Source: Apus apus (lineage: Eukaryota > Chordata > Aves > Apodiformes > Apodidae). Taken from it: a stretch of 64,000 nt of DNA. Numbering within the stretch: position 1 is the stretch's first letter; each line of letters starts with the position of its first letter. Where the stretch lies: positions 5,456,001-5,520,000 of the forward strand of contig NC_067294.1 of assembly GCF_020740795.1 (NCBI RefSeq), in the 5' to 3' direction. Below are positions 23,701 to 38,700 of this stretch, piece by piece. The notes below the pieces were generated by a model that had not been told where the DNA came from, did not search any database, and saw only the letters and a list, made by a program, of their open reading frames with translations. Made by a program: the position numbers and the translations under genes.

Positions 23701-26700
23701 CACAGCTCTTGCTGCTTCCCCAGCCTCGGGGCTGGAGGGAGCACAGCTGGCAACCAGGCTGGTGGCACTGAAGGAGACTCCCATGCGGGCAGAACTCCAA
23801 ACGGGTGACCCACAGGTATTTTTCCACTCTGTCAGCATACCCAAACCAGTTGCCCTCCAGCTTGTAATAAACACCATAATGCCAACACAGCTTCTTTGCA
23901 GCATTTCAGAGAGGAAAAAGTGAGCTGGAGATCTCACTTGGTGCTGTAATGCCCCCAGCTTTACATGTCACACAAGAAGGGTTTGAAGGAGTTTACAAGG
24001 GCCATTTCCCAAGAGCTCACTACACTTCCCTGCTCTCACCTGCCTCCCACCAAAGGGACCCGATCAATGTGCAAAGTGGCATCTTTGGCTACTACTGGAG
24101 GCAGCTGCTCCCCTTGCCCTGGGGTACAAACTTCCCAGCCAGGCTGGTAAACAGCACACAGGTCCTTCTGGCCCTGCAGCAGGCAGCCTGTTACAGCCAG
24201 CACAGCCCAGCAGCTGCCAGGGCAGGGCAGCCTCCGTGCTTTCCACAAATGCATAGCACTGCTGGGGGAAAAGAGAGGCTGCCCTTACAAGCAGGGAGCA
24301 GAGACAAAGGGTGCAAAGGCATTGCAGTAAGTGGAAAACTATCAATTATCTTAATTAAGATATTAGTTTGTTCTTAATAAAAAAAAAAAAATAAAAAAAA
24401 ATATATATATTTACAGCAGCACAAAATAAAACTGCTGGAAATCCAGCTTAGTTGCTTTTGTTGCTTTCCCTCTTCTTCCCCAGTACAGGAAATATTAAGA
24501 ACTTGACACAAAAGGCATTTATTTTAACATATTCACTACCTTTAATTGCCTTCCTACCTTGTAAATTCCTTCTTTCCCAGGTCATCTTTCTGCCCTTTCC
24601 AATGTCACTGTGTTTCTCTAACCTGTCACCTTGCTCTCCCCTTCCCTTATCTCTCCACAGTCCTTCACACTACCCCCTCCTGATCACTTTTCACCTAGTG
24701 CCCCTTCATCTCCCAGATGCAGCAGTGTGATGGCAAAGTAAAACTATCTGAATAAAGAAAATTGCCCATGAGGTTTGCCTCTGGCTAGAATTCTTCTAGC
24801 TTTTGCTTACAATACTTATTTTTAACCTGTATAATGATAGTCACAAAAGACAGTCATTCTTTACTCAGGCTGGTGAGCCTCAGACATCTGCCTTGTCCCT
24901 CTGTGCACCAAGAGCTATGGGTACTCAACATATTTTTCTCTCTGAAGCACAAAATGAATTACAGAAATTCAACTCCTTACTTGTAATATTTTTCATTTTA
25001 TTTTTATATTAGCCACAGTTTCTCACCTGCCACAAAATTTTACATCACAAATATGGCATTTCACTACAGAATTTTAGGTGCAGCTTGCTCAGCTGGTGAC
25101 TTTGCCTGCTGTGTGTCTGCCCAGACCAGCCTCCTCTCTGCTGAGGCACAGAGTGACAGACCATACTTAACTGCAGACAATTGTGGTACCAAAGGGAAAT
25201 GATACTTTTACATTGATGAAAGCAGCAGGGATGTTGTATGTCAGTGATTCCTACTGTCTAATGATTATAGTTTCCTCAACAGGCACAGTAAGAAAAACTT
25301 CTAGTCTTTCATTTGCTTCCTCTTGGTCAAGCCATTTTCTCCACGGGTTTCTTGCAATTTATTTTCTCATCTGACTTAGAGACTGTCTTGTAGGGGTTTT
25401 GTGTGTGTGTTGGGGTTTTTTTGTGTTTGTTTGTTGTTTTTTTTTAACTAACTATGAATGCTGCACTAAAATGAGAGGCTGAATTATCAGGAAATAGAAA
25501 GGGATTAAAAATTGAAAACAAGATACGGGGAGAAGCATCCCAGTTGCTGAAGACTAAGAAGTCTGAGGTGCAATCTGATATCTACCAGTTGGCCCTTCAT
25601 CTGCAAATATAAAAATGTCCTGTGGAAAGCATTCATCTCAGTGTTTCCATCTAGCCAAGATGGTTTTGCACTCAACTCAAAGCTGAACTGCAGCAGATGA
25701 GAAGCGAGATACAAAAAAAGAGAAGCAGAAATTGAACACTAAAGTTGTCATACAGCCTTTGGCTGCCATCTGAGCCTTCACTGACCTTATATTCTCGTAA
25801 AAAACAGAACAGAAAAGGATCTACACAAGAGCCTTGATACCATGTTTACATGGGAGATGGCAGTGAGGGAGATTGTGCTGAGATGGCACCCAGGTGCACC
25901 TTCACCCAGCTCCCTGCAGCAGCTGTAACTATCCCTGCGAGCAGGCAGCTTCCTGTCTGTGGGACTGCAGCTCACAAAAGGCACCTGAAGAAAATGGACT
26001 TCAAAAGTATTTTTTTTAATTAAAAAATAATTATCTTATTGGTTAAATAGTCTGATCACATCTGCTGATACTAGGCACATATCTGTTGTTTGACAGAGGC
26101 AGGAAAGTGGACTTTTAGTCCCAGTTTTGCACTCTCCTCTGTGGGAGGAGACACTTTCCTTTTAGATGAAGACTCGTTCCCTCTTTGCTGGCAAGGACTT
26201 CCCTCTGACCAGTAGCAAAGAGAAAGGCACAGAGGAATGGGACTTGTGAGCCTCCCTTCCACATCCTTGAGACTCAAAGTACTACCCTGAACTACTACAC
26301 AAGTGAAGCTTTCTTGAGGCAATTTCAAAAAATCAGCTTAGTGTTTCAAAACTCGTGTGCAGCTCTCAGGAATTCCTCCTCCAATTTCCAAATAATATTC
26401 TACATATCAAAGACTAGAGCTTAATTCACATGTGCAAGCTTTACTTGAGTTTACAATATAGGACACAAATCTCTGGAATATTTACCTAACATTTGGGAGT
26501 GCATTTTTACAGGCAAGAGGACATTATGTCTTTCAGTAAAAATGACTGAATTCTAGAAAACAAAGGCACACACATCTGCATGACCAAAAGCTCCTGAATC
26601 TTTACAGATCCAAGACTAAATTCTTTTATTACCTAATATTTTATTGGGAGTTTCCAAACAAACACTTGTAGGGTATAACAACTGAACAACAACGCTGACA

Positions 26701-29700
26701 ATCTAAACCAGTTCATTCTTTCCCACAGCCCAAGAGGTAAAGAAAATAGAGAAAAGTAAATTAAACTTGCAACTGCAGAATTAGAATGCACACATTTTGA
26801 TCATTAAGATATTAAAAGAATACAACTTGCCTATTGTGATGATAGAAATTCATGATGCATTAGAAGAAAAATATTCCAGCTATTCAGAGCAGCCTGCAGG
26901 AGGATTTAGAGGACCAATAATGAGCTCTTATGTGCTGCTGCATGACTGAAGCTTGACTCCAACACCATGACTTTGTTGCTTCTAGAGTATCATGCAGAGC
27001 ACTATTTATATACCAAGCACAGGCCAAATTACTGGACCTTGGCTGCAAATCTACAACAATAACTTGTATGTATTTTTTTTGTCTGCCTGTAGATAAGGAG
27101 AAGGCTTTGCATATGAGAATACAAGAGAAAGATGTCCTTGGTAATGCTTAAGGCTACCAAAATGTACTGATTCATCAAAACCAATCACCAGGTGGAAAAG
27201 CACTTAAACAGCATCTCTTAAAGAGCAAATATCCTGAAACAACTCAAGAATGAAAGACAAACAGAAACAAACAGAAAAACTCTAAATGTCAAGTGAATGG
27301 CCTAAAAGGAGGAAGAGGTTGCTGTATTTTAAGCACCAGTGCAGAATATTCAGCAAGTACTTCAGGCACAAGCCAAGAACACACAGCCCTGGAGAGACCA
27401 AAGACAGATGATAGCACAGTGGCTGATTGATGTCAGAGGAGGTATGAAGGTTGGAACAACTGCATTTCTGTTTCCTACATGGTTTCAGATACCAACAGCC
27501 AGCACTGCACATCTGCTGTGCAGGATGCTACAGCTGTACCTAGTCCATTACACTTCAGTTTTTTTGTGTCTGCTCAGTCCTTAACTCTGCCTCACACCAC
27601 CCTCCCCCTTACAAGCCTGATAGCTCCACTGCTTATATGCCCAAACTGCCCATCTTCAAGCTTGTAATCTTCTGTTTAATCTCTAATGTCATAACAGTGC
27701 CAGCACCACCTTCACAACTTCTGGTATCATAGTCTAAAATAAAGTGGCTGTTATTAGGACTGGAAACATCTAACAATTGTGTCTGTAATAACAAATGCAC
27801 ATATTGCATGAAATGAAGCAATGGAGCACAAGAAAAGAATAGTTTCCAAACAAAGCAATTTTACTAGCTTACTTGCATGGTAAAACACGAACAACATCGT
27901 TCTGCTTGTAACTCTCAATGCAGACAGCACAGTGATCAAAGTCTGGGTCTGTTTCCTAAAATGAAGAGAATGAAAATTCAAGTCAAGAGTTGAGGCTGTG
28001 ACAAAGGTAAAAGTAGTTGTGACTAGTCCATGAACTGCATTGTGCCAAGTGGCTGTTACTAAGAAGATACAAAATCACTGACTGGGTTATTAGATTCCTT
28101 GAGAAAGAAAAGTATCTCAGACATACAAAACTCTCCCCTTATTTGGAGCTGGTAAATGGTAATTTGAAACATAAGCTAAGGCTTACTAGAGTATTATTCT
28201 AGTATTTGACAGAATCACTATCAAATATAGTGGTGATTCTCCTAGAGGCTTTACTTCACATTGGAGCTAAAACTTCTATTTTATTCAGGTGTTGTTTTGT
28301 TTTGTTTTCTTTAGGAAAAGCATCTACTCTAGAGTACACAGGGAGCTGGCAGGGGAGCTCACTAAGCCTCTCTCCATCATTTATCAACAATCCTGGTCAA
28401 CAGTGGAGGTCCCAGATGACTGGAGACTGGCTAATGTGACACCCACCTACAAGAAGGGCTGGAAGGAGGATCCAGGGAACTACAGTACCTCCTCAGTAAC
28501 TTCACAGAGGACACCAAATTGGGTGGAAGCATTGATCTGCTTGAGGGTAGAAAGGCTCTACAGAGGGACCTGGACAGGCTGGATTGATGGGCCAAGGCCA
28601 ATTGTATGAGGTTCAAGAAGGCCAAGTGCCGAGTCCTGCATTTCAGTCACAACCACCCCAGGCAACACCACAGGCTTGGGGAAGAGCAGCTGGAAAGCTG
28701 CCCAGCAGACAGGGACTTGGGGGTGCTGGTTGACAGCACAGATGAACATGACCCAGCAGTGCCCAGGTAGCCAAGAAGGCCAACAGCATCCTGGCCTGCA
28801 TTAGCAGTAGTGTGGCCAGCACGGGCAGGGAAGTGATTGTGCCCCTGTACTTGGCCCTGGTGAGGCTGCACCTCAAGTGAAAGAAAGAGCAGAAATATAT
28901 TTTTTATGGCTTCTCTCTGGAAGCAAAGTTTTCCACCACTTCCCACTCTCCCATTGCTGATAGTGCTGATAAGAAAAATAAAAAGGAATCACACTAAAAA
29001 GGCCAAAGGAAATAATCTTCTCTTGAAAATCAAATCATAGCCAGAATTCCTTTGCCTTTTGCAAGTCAAAGAGCAAAAATTAAGCAAGATTAAGTGACTA
29101 TTTTTTTCCTTTCAGAATTAAAGACAAAGCAGTACTGCTCATAAAGGTGGAAAAAGTTTAGGGCTTAACACACCATAGTATTTTAGCTTGTCTACTAGCA
29201 AGAAATCCTCTTGGAGTAACACTATCTTTAATGGAATACCTGTTTATCCATCCACCCCCTTGGTTTAGTGGATATTTCTTTACGTAAGAGATTGTCCTTT
29301 ATTACCTGTTTTTCTAATTTTATTTTTACTTTACACAACTCATGTATGCAATGATTCTAAGCTGACAGAACTCCACATAAACAAGCCCTGTGTACTCCTA
29401 CCATTAAGAAACCCCAGCCAGTGAGCACACAAAACCACTGTCAGGCACAGTAGCCAGATGAAGTGTTTAGAAGAAACACTTATTTGAAATACCCAGCCTT
29501 GCAGCATACATTGATACTCAAAGTGACACCCAATACCATGCCACAAGGCAAAGTAAACCTTCAACAAGCAAGGCAAGGTCATACATAAATCAGAAGGAGA
29601 AAGGGAAAACTGAGATTGGTTCCCCAGCAAAAACTAAACATAATGCTCAAGTTTATGATGTGGAAATATTATTATACCTTATCACCCTTCTTTACTGTCC

Positions 29701-32700
29701 TGGTTGTCAATTTACCAATGGCTTTCTTGGCAGCATCTCCAAGGCGACGCTAATAAAATGACAAAGAAAATAACACAAATTAACCCTGATAATAAAGCTT
29801 CATTACTGTCCTTTATAATGACTGATTTGGGCTCAATACTAACATTGCAACACACACCATGGCTGTAGGCCAACACAGAAGACAAAAAGCATTCACAGCA
29901 AAGCCCACAGCTGGAGATTTGTTAGGAAGGAAAAAAAGAACCCTGACAATTGAGCCCACAAATGCACTTGATAAGCATGGGCATAAATCTCATGGACCAT
30001 ACAGAAGTCCACAAAAGTGATCCTACATTTGTGTGACAAAACTAATCAAACACAGCCAGCAGAATTAAGACTGAAGCAACATGCCCTCCTGATGATTACT
30101 GTTATATTCTGTTCATAATGCTTTTTATTCAGTGTGCTCTAACATACCCCTTGTTCTCTTAAGCTTGATTTGTTTTCTTTCCCTGTGAGCAGGCTGATCT
30201 TATTCTGAGATGTGAGAGATCCTCTCCGTGTAACCTAGTTTCTCTCTCACTATTACCTGAAACCACCAGGATCTCACATAGAAAAAAAAAAAATTATGGG
30301 TCATGAAATATAAATAAGCCAATACAGACTTAAATAACACTGAAATGGATACTGGTTTGAAGATGAACTTCAATGTGACTGCCAAGCCAAGCTATTTTTT
30401 GTCGTTTATGCTGTTTTTACAGCCACTACTGTTGGACGGAAGGAGCAATTTCTGCAGCCCAGGTGCTGATTCCTACTGCAGTGCCCAGTTCCCAGCCAAG
30501 GAAGAAAGGCTGTTTGCCAGCTAGTCCCAGGGATCCCAAAGACAGGGCACTGAGTGGAACAAAGCTCAGGAACCTAAGACATCAGATTTGGTTTGCACTG
30601 ACTGGAAAAAGGGAAGCTCACGTATTTCATCCTCCACCTCCATCTTGCACTAAGTTGCTCTGCCTTTGAGAGAGACATGCTGCTTCTGAAAATGGAAACT
30701 GCACCTGCCAAAGCCTCCCAATATAGCTTGAAACCAACGTGTGTATTTTGTGCCTACTTTCTACAGCTGAGAAACAAATCCTTCATAAGGTGTAACCCCC
30801 TGAATCCCACACTTTCACTGCACGCAAACTGAAACCAAGAAGGCTGCTTTCATTTGAGAAACACAGTCCACCACAACCCACTGCACCACTGTTATTCTAG
30901 AATTATATAAGTACTTTTTTTGTTGTGGTTTCCACAGAATTTTATTTTATATATTTTAGAGCATGGATTTGAAAAAAATAATCAGATACTCAGTCCCACT
31001 ATCGAAGTATATATCCATGAAGGAAATGCAGCATCAGAACCAGAGCTGGGTAATGGGGAAATTATATACTTCTTGCAGTCAGAAATCTCATCCTAAGTTC
31101 AACACTTGAGAAATTGGTCAATTTAAGCAAATCTAAATTACTTGCCCTAGAACAGGCATATTGGCCAGAGCATTTAATGACACAGAACACACTGGCACAC
31201 TGCTGGGACAGATAATCATTGCATAACCTGACGTGTGATTACTAAGAAAGGAACAAGGCTAAAAAGGCATTTAATTTAAAGGCTTGACACTATCAACTAA
31301 GTAATTGTGGGTGGTATTTATATTTAGTTGTACTGCATATGATTGTATATACGATACAAGAAATCTTAAAAGATTAGTTTCCTACTGGAAGCATAATATC
31401 TCAGCAAAGCTCTTCCAAAAGATATACATTTTCTCTTATATAAATAAATTGGTAAACAATAACCTTCTTCTCCTCCATTTAAGAGATCCACCTCTTCCAT
31501 TTTCTAATTTTAATAAACACTTTTTTTATGCTAACACTGGAAATGCTCAGGATTTGCTATTTTGATAAGTCAGGGCATAGGCATACAGCCTAGGCTTGCT
31601 TTTAAACCCCAGAACTGTCTAAATGATAAAGGTCACCACCACACACAAGAGTTTCATACTCCTGGAGGAAGTATGCAAGAGTAGTGATGTGAAATACCAG
31701 TATCTACTTGAGCTATCTGCAGAACACAGCCCGTTTTTGATGGCTTTATTATTTTTTTTTAAAAAGTGTGCCTCGACATAACTGAAAAACAAGATCATAG
31801 CCTAAAACAAGTTCTTTCATCACTAACAGTACAGCCTTCTCTCTGTGAAAGCTCCCAAAGCTCTTTAAAAACAAGCTGTAGCTGTCGCCACCTTCTTATT
31901 AAAGTTTAATAAGCCCAGCTTTTTAAACCACATAAAATTTTCATCAAGTTTCTTCTGACCTTTGTAAAAATCTAAAGAAAGAAAAAAGGTCATAAAAGCC
32001 CTTTCCCCATGCAGCAACTGTTTTGAAACACAGACATTTGAAAGAAGCCTTAGTACCATGTAGGGGATGCAGGAGGCACAATTTAGTATTCCACAGACAT
32101 TCATTGAGGAACAGCTATATTTAAACTTTCCCCATCCCCAAGGGACCACACTAAGTACTGGTTACAGTGTGGTCATTTAAGAATGACATCCTTAGGAAAA
32201 CCTACAGGACGCCCGGGGGGCCTGTAGCATCAGACACTATTTATAGAAATTGAAAAGGAAATCCTGTGTCACAACAGAGGCTTTATAAGTTTGCATTTGG
32301 TTTAGGTTTGACAAAACACCAGAGCTCTACCTCGCAGTGAGCTCCTGGGTATTAGCTGAAATTGAGGGGGAAGTGGGGGGGACAGTGACTAGAGGTCAGC
32401 AGCTTTCTAACTTGGCTTTGACAGAGAGATACAAAGGCAAAGAGAGCAGAGCAGATTTCCTGAGGTGTACTGACCCTTCTCAACAAAAGCCTGGGTACAC
32501 TATGGAGGCAGTGGGTCATTAAGTCCACACTAGTAAAACATTTACTTCTCAAGTTTAATCCATATTGGAGGTGATGACTTAATTTAGTCAAGATCTCCGA
32601 GTATGGTCATACTTAATTGAGCTCTTAAGCAAATTAAGAGCTGAAAAATAATGTAAGAAAGACATATTGGACAAAATTGTACTTTAAAATATTTGACCAA

Positions 32701-35700
32701 AGAATCAGGCAGGCTGTACCAAGTGTGATCTTGAATAAGGTTGAAAGTTAACACAGACCACTAAGCAGCTCTTAGTTTTCTTACCCTAACATTCATAACA
32801 AATTAGTTTGGAAATACCTTCAGAACTACCTTAACTGTTACAGAAGCTATCCTGAAGAGCATGGACAGAATTCGTAACATTAGTTCTGTGTTCCCCTGCA
32901 CTACACAACTTCATTCACAATTTAAACTTGCCTCCCCATTCCCAACCCATATACAGGATTTATTACTCAGCCAATATAGAATATCTTCCTCTTCAACTTA
33001 GACTCATCAAAACTCAACTATTTTGCTTCAATTCTATTCTTTCCTTTCACATAATAAGATCTTGTACTGGATGCTCAGCATGAAAACACTTTGTATACAA
33101 AAATCCTTACACATCAACATGCTCTGCCTTGGAGCAAGAAGGCTCTGGACACTAGTTTGATGGATATTCCTTAGAAATAATTTGTTCTCTACTGACTGTT
33201 GTATACAGAAATACCACCTCCAGAACCTAAGAGGGGAAAACCAAAAAAGAAGTCCCCTTACCTGATTTCTGTCACGTGCACTTGTATACCTGATCTTCTG
33301 GATGAAGTAAAATATTAACCATGCTGAAGAAATTATCATTAAAACAATGAATGATATTGACACAAAGACTAGAGAGCCCCGACTGAAGTTCTTTGGAGGA
33401 ACACGGGACCCCACTGCTATGGCCATCAGGACAGAGATATTCTTTTCCAAGTAATTCAGGATCTCCTTAACCTTCGATTCTGTAATCATGACAGCAACAA
33501 TGTCTCCAGTTCCTGCAAAAAAGAGAAAAATATTTAATTTACATTTAAAATTACAGTGGCATGCTGCTCACAAGATTTTCCAAATGCAAAGCCATTTGAC
33601 AACTTGAAGAGATTTTAATCTAAGCCATCTCTAGCACATGGAACATGCTACTGGGCACTCAACTCATGGCTTGTCCTTCAAACCCAGATTTTCAAATTAG
33701 GGCATTAACATACAAACTGTCTGCAGCTCCACCAGCACATAGTAACACATCTCTGCTGGGGGTTACACAGTACTTCCCACATGATAATTACTCTGTGCAG
33801 GCTGAACTGGCTTTCAAAAGTACATTTGTTCCAGATTTGAAGCTGTGAATACCTAAACAGGCAACCCACAGAAAAACATTTAGAGGATGAGTTCAGTGAT
33901 ACTGCTAGAGTGGTCTTAGTATAGATAGTGCTGCATACAAGTAGCTCTGGAGAGTTCTGCAAGTTCCCCTGTAAGGTCCCGTAAATCACAATTCCAGCAC
34001 AGAAGTAACAAAGCCAAACTTCTATCTATACCACTTCAGACAGAAGCAAAAGTAAAGCATCCAAGTCTGGCTGCAAAGTAGAAGAGAAATGAAAAAAAAC
34101 TTGGCAGAAGTCTGAGTGCTGATTTTATTATCCATACAAAGACACACTTGGTAAGATCACAAAGAGGCTGTGAGCTTCATCAGCTCCATTTTGAATGTGT
34201 AGCCCATCTGGTTTTCATGTCTTGCTTCTAGACTACCTGGTGGCCCAAAGGAAAAGGTTTTGGTACAAGGATAATACAAGAACCAAACCACAAGACTTGC
34301 TGAAAAAGAACAAAATCACCTGCAGAGCAGAGAGAGCACTAATGTTTTAAAAGCAGACACCCAATAATAAAGAGGATATCGAACTCAACGCAATTCTGAT
34401 CAAAGTTCAAAGAAAGCAAAGTTTATAAGAAAACCGAAGACAAAAAGAAAAAAAACAAACAACTTAAGTGCCATCCTTATAAATCCAGATCCATTTGCTT
34501 CCTATCCTAAAACTCTTTTCAAGACCTATTTTCAAAATGCTGGCAGTCTGCTCATCTGCTTGCTCCATCTGCTCACTCCAAGCCACATTCCCTCAGAGAG
34601 GAACTGTATAATGCAAGTGACTTTGGCACCAAGGTTCTGGATTTAGAGTGGATTTAAATTATAGAGAATCCAGGGTGACGGTGAAGAGAGCACATGAGGT
34701 CCTATTTTAACACAAGATAATTGTTCAAGGTCTTTTAATCAGCACACAATTTTTAGTGAGTTACTGTATGGACAAAATGATGTAGAAGACCCAAAAGAGC
34801 AGCATCTTTGAAACCCGGGGCACAAAAAGTCAGGATGACAGACTTCAACAGCTACATAATTTTCCAAAATGGGAGCTTTAATAGAGTTGTGTAACATTCT
34901 TAAATGTTCTCTCATTACTCTTTCCATTCACAATGCCAAAGAATAACTTTTACAGGCACATTCCTCAGTTTTCAGAGCCAGTTCCCTCACATTGGTGTCA
35001 TGGATTGTGCTGACAGAACTACTCAGAAGAATCAAAGAAATTAAAATCTGCACAGTAATTAAAAAAAAAAAAATTCCACAGCCTCAAAATAACTTTCCAC
35101 AAGAAATTTCAACTTTTCTTTATTTAAAATTGAAATCGTAAAGACAGTCAAGAATTCATGCCTTGTCCTGCTAACATGGCTGTAAATAGGAAAAGAATGT
35201 GTTTCTTCCTGAACGAATATTTTTGAAACAAATGTCACAGGAACTCATAGGCTTGGAATAGCAACCAAAACCCAACACAGTTTGTAGACGCAACTTATCT
35301 AATCACTACTGCATCACAGACTCACACAATGCCCACTGCAGCTGAGCTCTCCAGAGAGACTTCAGTTTGAGATGTAGTGTTTGGTTTTATTCAAACTGAC
35401 CAAAATATTTAATAGGCAGCAAAGCTCAGAAACATAGTAGAAATCCATCACTTGCATTATTTTTAGAGGAAATCAGCTTGGATTCCTACTTGTCCAGCTG
35501 AGAAGAGAGTCCCTGCCCAGACCTGAAACACTTAATTACAGGACAAGAGCCACCTTTCCTTTAAGATTCTCTGTGTAGAGGCAGCATGTCCTCCTGCAAC
35601 CCCAAGCCCTGGCAGCTCAGATGGTGCAAGATCAATCAAGAGCACGTAATTTATACTGCTTGGGATTTTCCCTAAGCTCCACATCTTGTTTGAAGAGTGA

Positions 35701-38700
35701 GGAAAGAGGAGGGGCAGAACTGGACTCTGTTCCCCCAAGCACTTGTTCTGCTGTGCTTCCCCAGTAGGTGTTTATTTGCACCAAGGAATTATGTTAGTAT
35801 CAAAATACTAGTCAGAAGCACTCAATGTAGCATTCTGACATGATTTACATTTATCAGCAAAGCAAAGCTGATTAAGATCTTCCGACACTAATCTGGTTCT
35901 GTCTGAATCAAAAGCTGAAGCCTCTACCTATTCCCTGCTGCCCAGGGAGGGTGACAAAGCTGACAATCTGTCACGCATTTTATATAAAGCCCAGCACAAA
36001 GGGAACCTCTGGCATCGCTGCAAAGTGATTTGCATTCCAAATGACTCAACTGGGAACAGCCAAAGTGCTACTGCTGCTTCTGATCCTGCAAGAGCCAAGG
36101 AGAACTGCAGAAGAAAAATGAATTGTGTCTGTTTAACATACTGAAGCTCAGTGGAAACTGGGACTTGGTTCATCCATATTTTTGTCAGGGGCATCACCCT
36201 AAATAATTTTAGCAAGAGCTCCCTGTTTGAGAACAATTGGGGGCAGGAGGAGATGCTAACTCATTTATTTTAAGCACCTTGGAACCTTGCATTTCTGAAA
36301 CTTAAGCAGAAAAAAATCCTCAGGTGAACACAGAAGAACTAATAGTATCCGTAAGAGTGAGAATGTGGTTTTACTACACATTCTTACGGAAAGCCATGTT
36401 CTCCTCAGCCAAGAACACTGTGTCCAGAGAAAAGAAGCTGGAATGCTAACTAAAACGAATGAACTACAGGCTCACCCATAGATGATAAGCTAGGACAGAT
36501 GCTAGGCAGAAGATAAATACTGATGCCTGTAAATACAAATAATTTAATTGGTATCATCCAAGCCCAGACACCTCTTCCTAGCCTGCAATTTTACCATCTG
36601 CATGTTTAATTAGGATAGTTGTACAACTCTATGTACAAAATGGGATGAAGTTGAAATTAATCATTAAATCTGTGTAGTATTACATAGAGAAGACTTAAAA
36701 GCTAAGCAGACACTAAATCCAAGACGATATGAAAAACAGCAACATCCAGAAGTTTCCTGCTGAGCTCCTAAAGACTCTGCTTTGCTCTCTCACTAATCTG
36801 CCCATAGCTTGTAGCAATATTACAAGAGCACATTTAGAAAGTCAACAGAAAGTAGTATCAGTGAAAAGTTACTAGCAAATAGTTACATCCTTTTGTGTTT
36901 GTTTGTCTTGTTGATTCTTGATTACCAAATGTTGATTTGAAGCACAAAATAAGGACAGCTATGGCCAGGATACCAAACTAAAGACAAGCATCGTTCAAAT
37001 AGCAGATTTCAGACCTTCCATCCAACCACTGTCCCTTGGAGGATGCAAGGAATGATAGCCTGGCAAAATGCAATTGCCAAACAGCTATTTTTTTTCTTTC
37101 CTGGGCTTGTGAACATCCCAAGCAGCTGTTTGGTGAATACTGGAGAGAAGGAGAGATGAGACAATTCCTCCTGGACACCTGAACAATCTGAGACTGAACT
37201 GCTGCTACTGCTGCAATGCCTCAAACCACCTTCTCACAAACAGGGAGGACAAAACCTGAGATCCCATCTCAAGCACAGCAAATGTTGGACCACTGCAAAG
37301 AGGTACTGAACTCTTTTGATTTGATGTAACAAGGTTTGCACAGAACTGATAATCAAGTCAGATGTAACAAAAGTTAGCACCTTCCTAACATCTGGTATTT
37401 TCAGCTAATGTCCTTGTAATTTCCTAAGTCTTTGATAGTGCATGAGGATGCTGTAGACACAGCACGAAGCAGACAGACTGTGCTCATCTGGCTCTTGCAA
37501 AAGAATACTGGTCTCTCTTTAAATAGCAAACAATATTTAATTCTAAGTGAATTCTTTAACAACCATTCTGAAAAACCTAAACTTAATACACATTCATCTG
37601 AACAGTTCTGCTGGTGGAAATTTCAGAGTACTTCCCTAAAAAAGCAGCAAAATCCCCTCCTTACTAATAAGGATAAAGAACGATGCAGCCAGCCACTTGC
37701 AGGCTGGATTCAGGGCATGATTCAAGCATTGAAATGCCACTGCCTATTCAACTGCAACAACTGGAACATCATCATCATCATGTAATTGAAAATAAAACTG
37801 CCCATCTTCACAAACCAGATTTCCCCTCTTCTATTAAAAACCTGTAAATGTATGTTAAGCATTTCTGAACTTGCTGTATCAGAAATAAAAATACAGCAAC
37901 ACACACTGGTATTCAAGGAAAGGATCAGCCCTATTACTGTGAGTGACAGATTTCTTGGGCTAACATCAAGTAACAGTGAAACAACTCCCAACAGAATTTG
38001 GGAGCCCACAAAACATCAAAGGAAACAGGAAAGCACAAATGAAGTGCTATGGCTGTATATGAAGTTTTGAGAGATAAATACGAAGTTCTGTGAAAACACC
38101 AGAAGACATCCAAGCTGCATGGGAGCAGAGGCAGAAACAAGAATTGCCCCTACAAGGAAAAGGATTTAGCCACAGAGAAAGGGATATAATCCATGGAACC
38201 CACACAGTGAGGTGAGGGAAAGGAAAAAGCTGCACTGCTAAAAAAGGTGGCCTTGGGGGATACATCTTTAAAATATAAAATTCACAGTACTCAAAAACAC
38301 AGGGGAACACACAATTTATTCAGATACCTTAAAATTTCAGTCTGATACAGAAGAAAAATTATTGTGAAAAACAGGTCTTACATTCTAAAAGAGGCTTTTG
38401 GAAAAGCAGACACCAAGAGGAAGAGCCTTGGCATATCTTCACAGTGCTTAAAAACGGGCCTAGCTGCACATATTTTTATTTTATCTAATCAGAAAGCAAA
38501 CAAGAGCACATCCAAGCTGTCAACACACAAGTGCAATCTCAAGAGTAAAATATGTTGTTTGAGATGTCCCAAAGCAAATGCTTCTGAATACAGAAAAAAA
38601 CCCCTAATATTTGTCAGTTATTTAGTTATTCTAAGCAAGGCAATAATTTAATGCCAGGAATACACGTACATTTTAAAATGAGACAAGATAGCATTTTAAA

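Noticed and set aside
28289-28625. ORFs over the CR1 fragment on both strands
   Set aside because: They are remnants or antisense of the CR1 reverse-transcriptase region, broken by deletion and substitutions.
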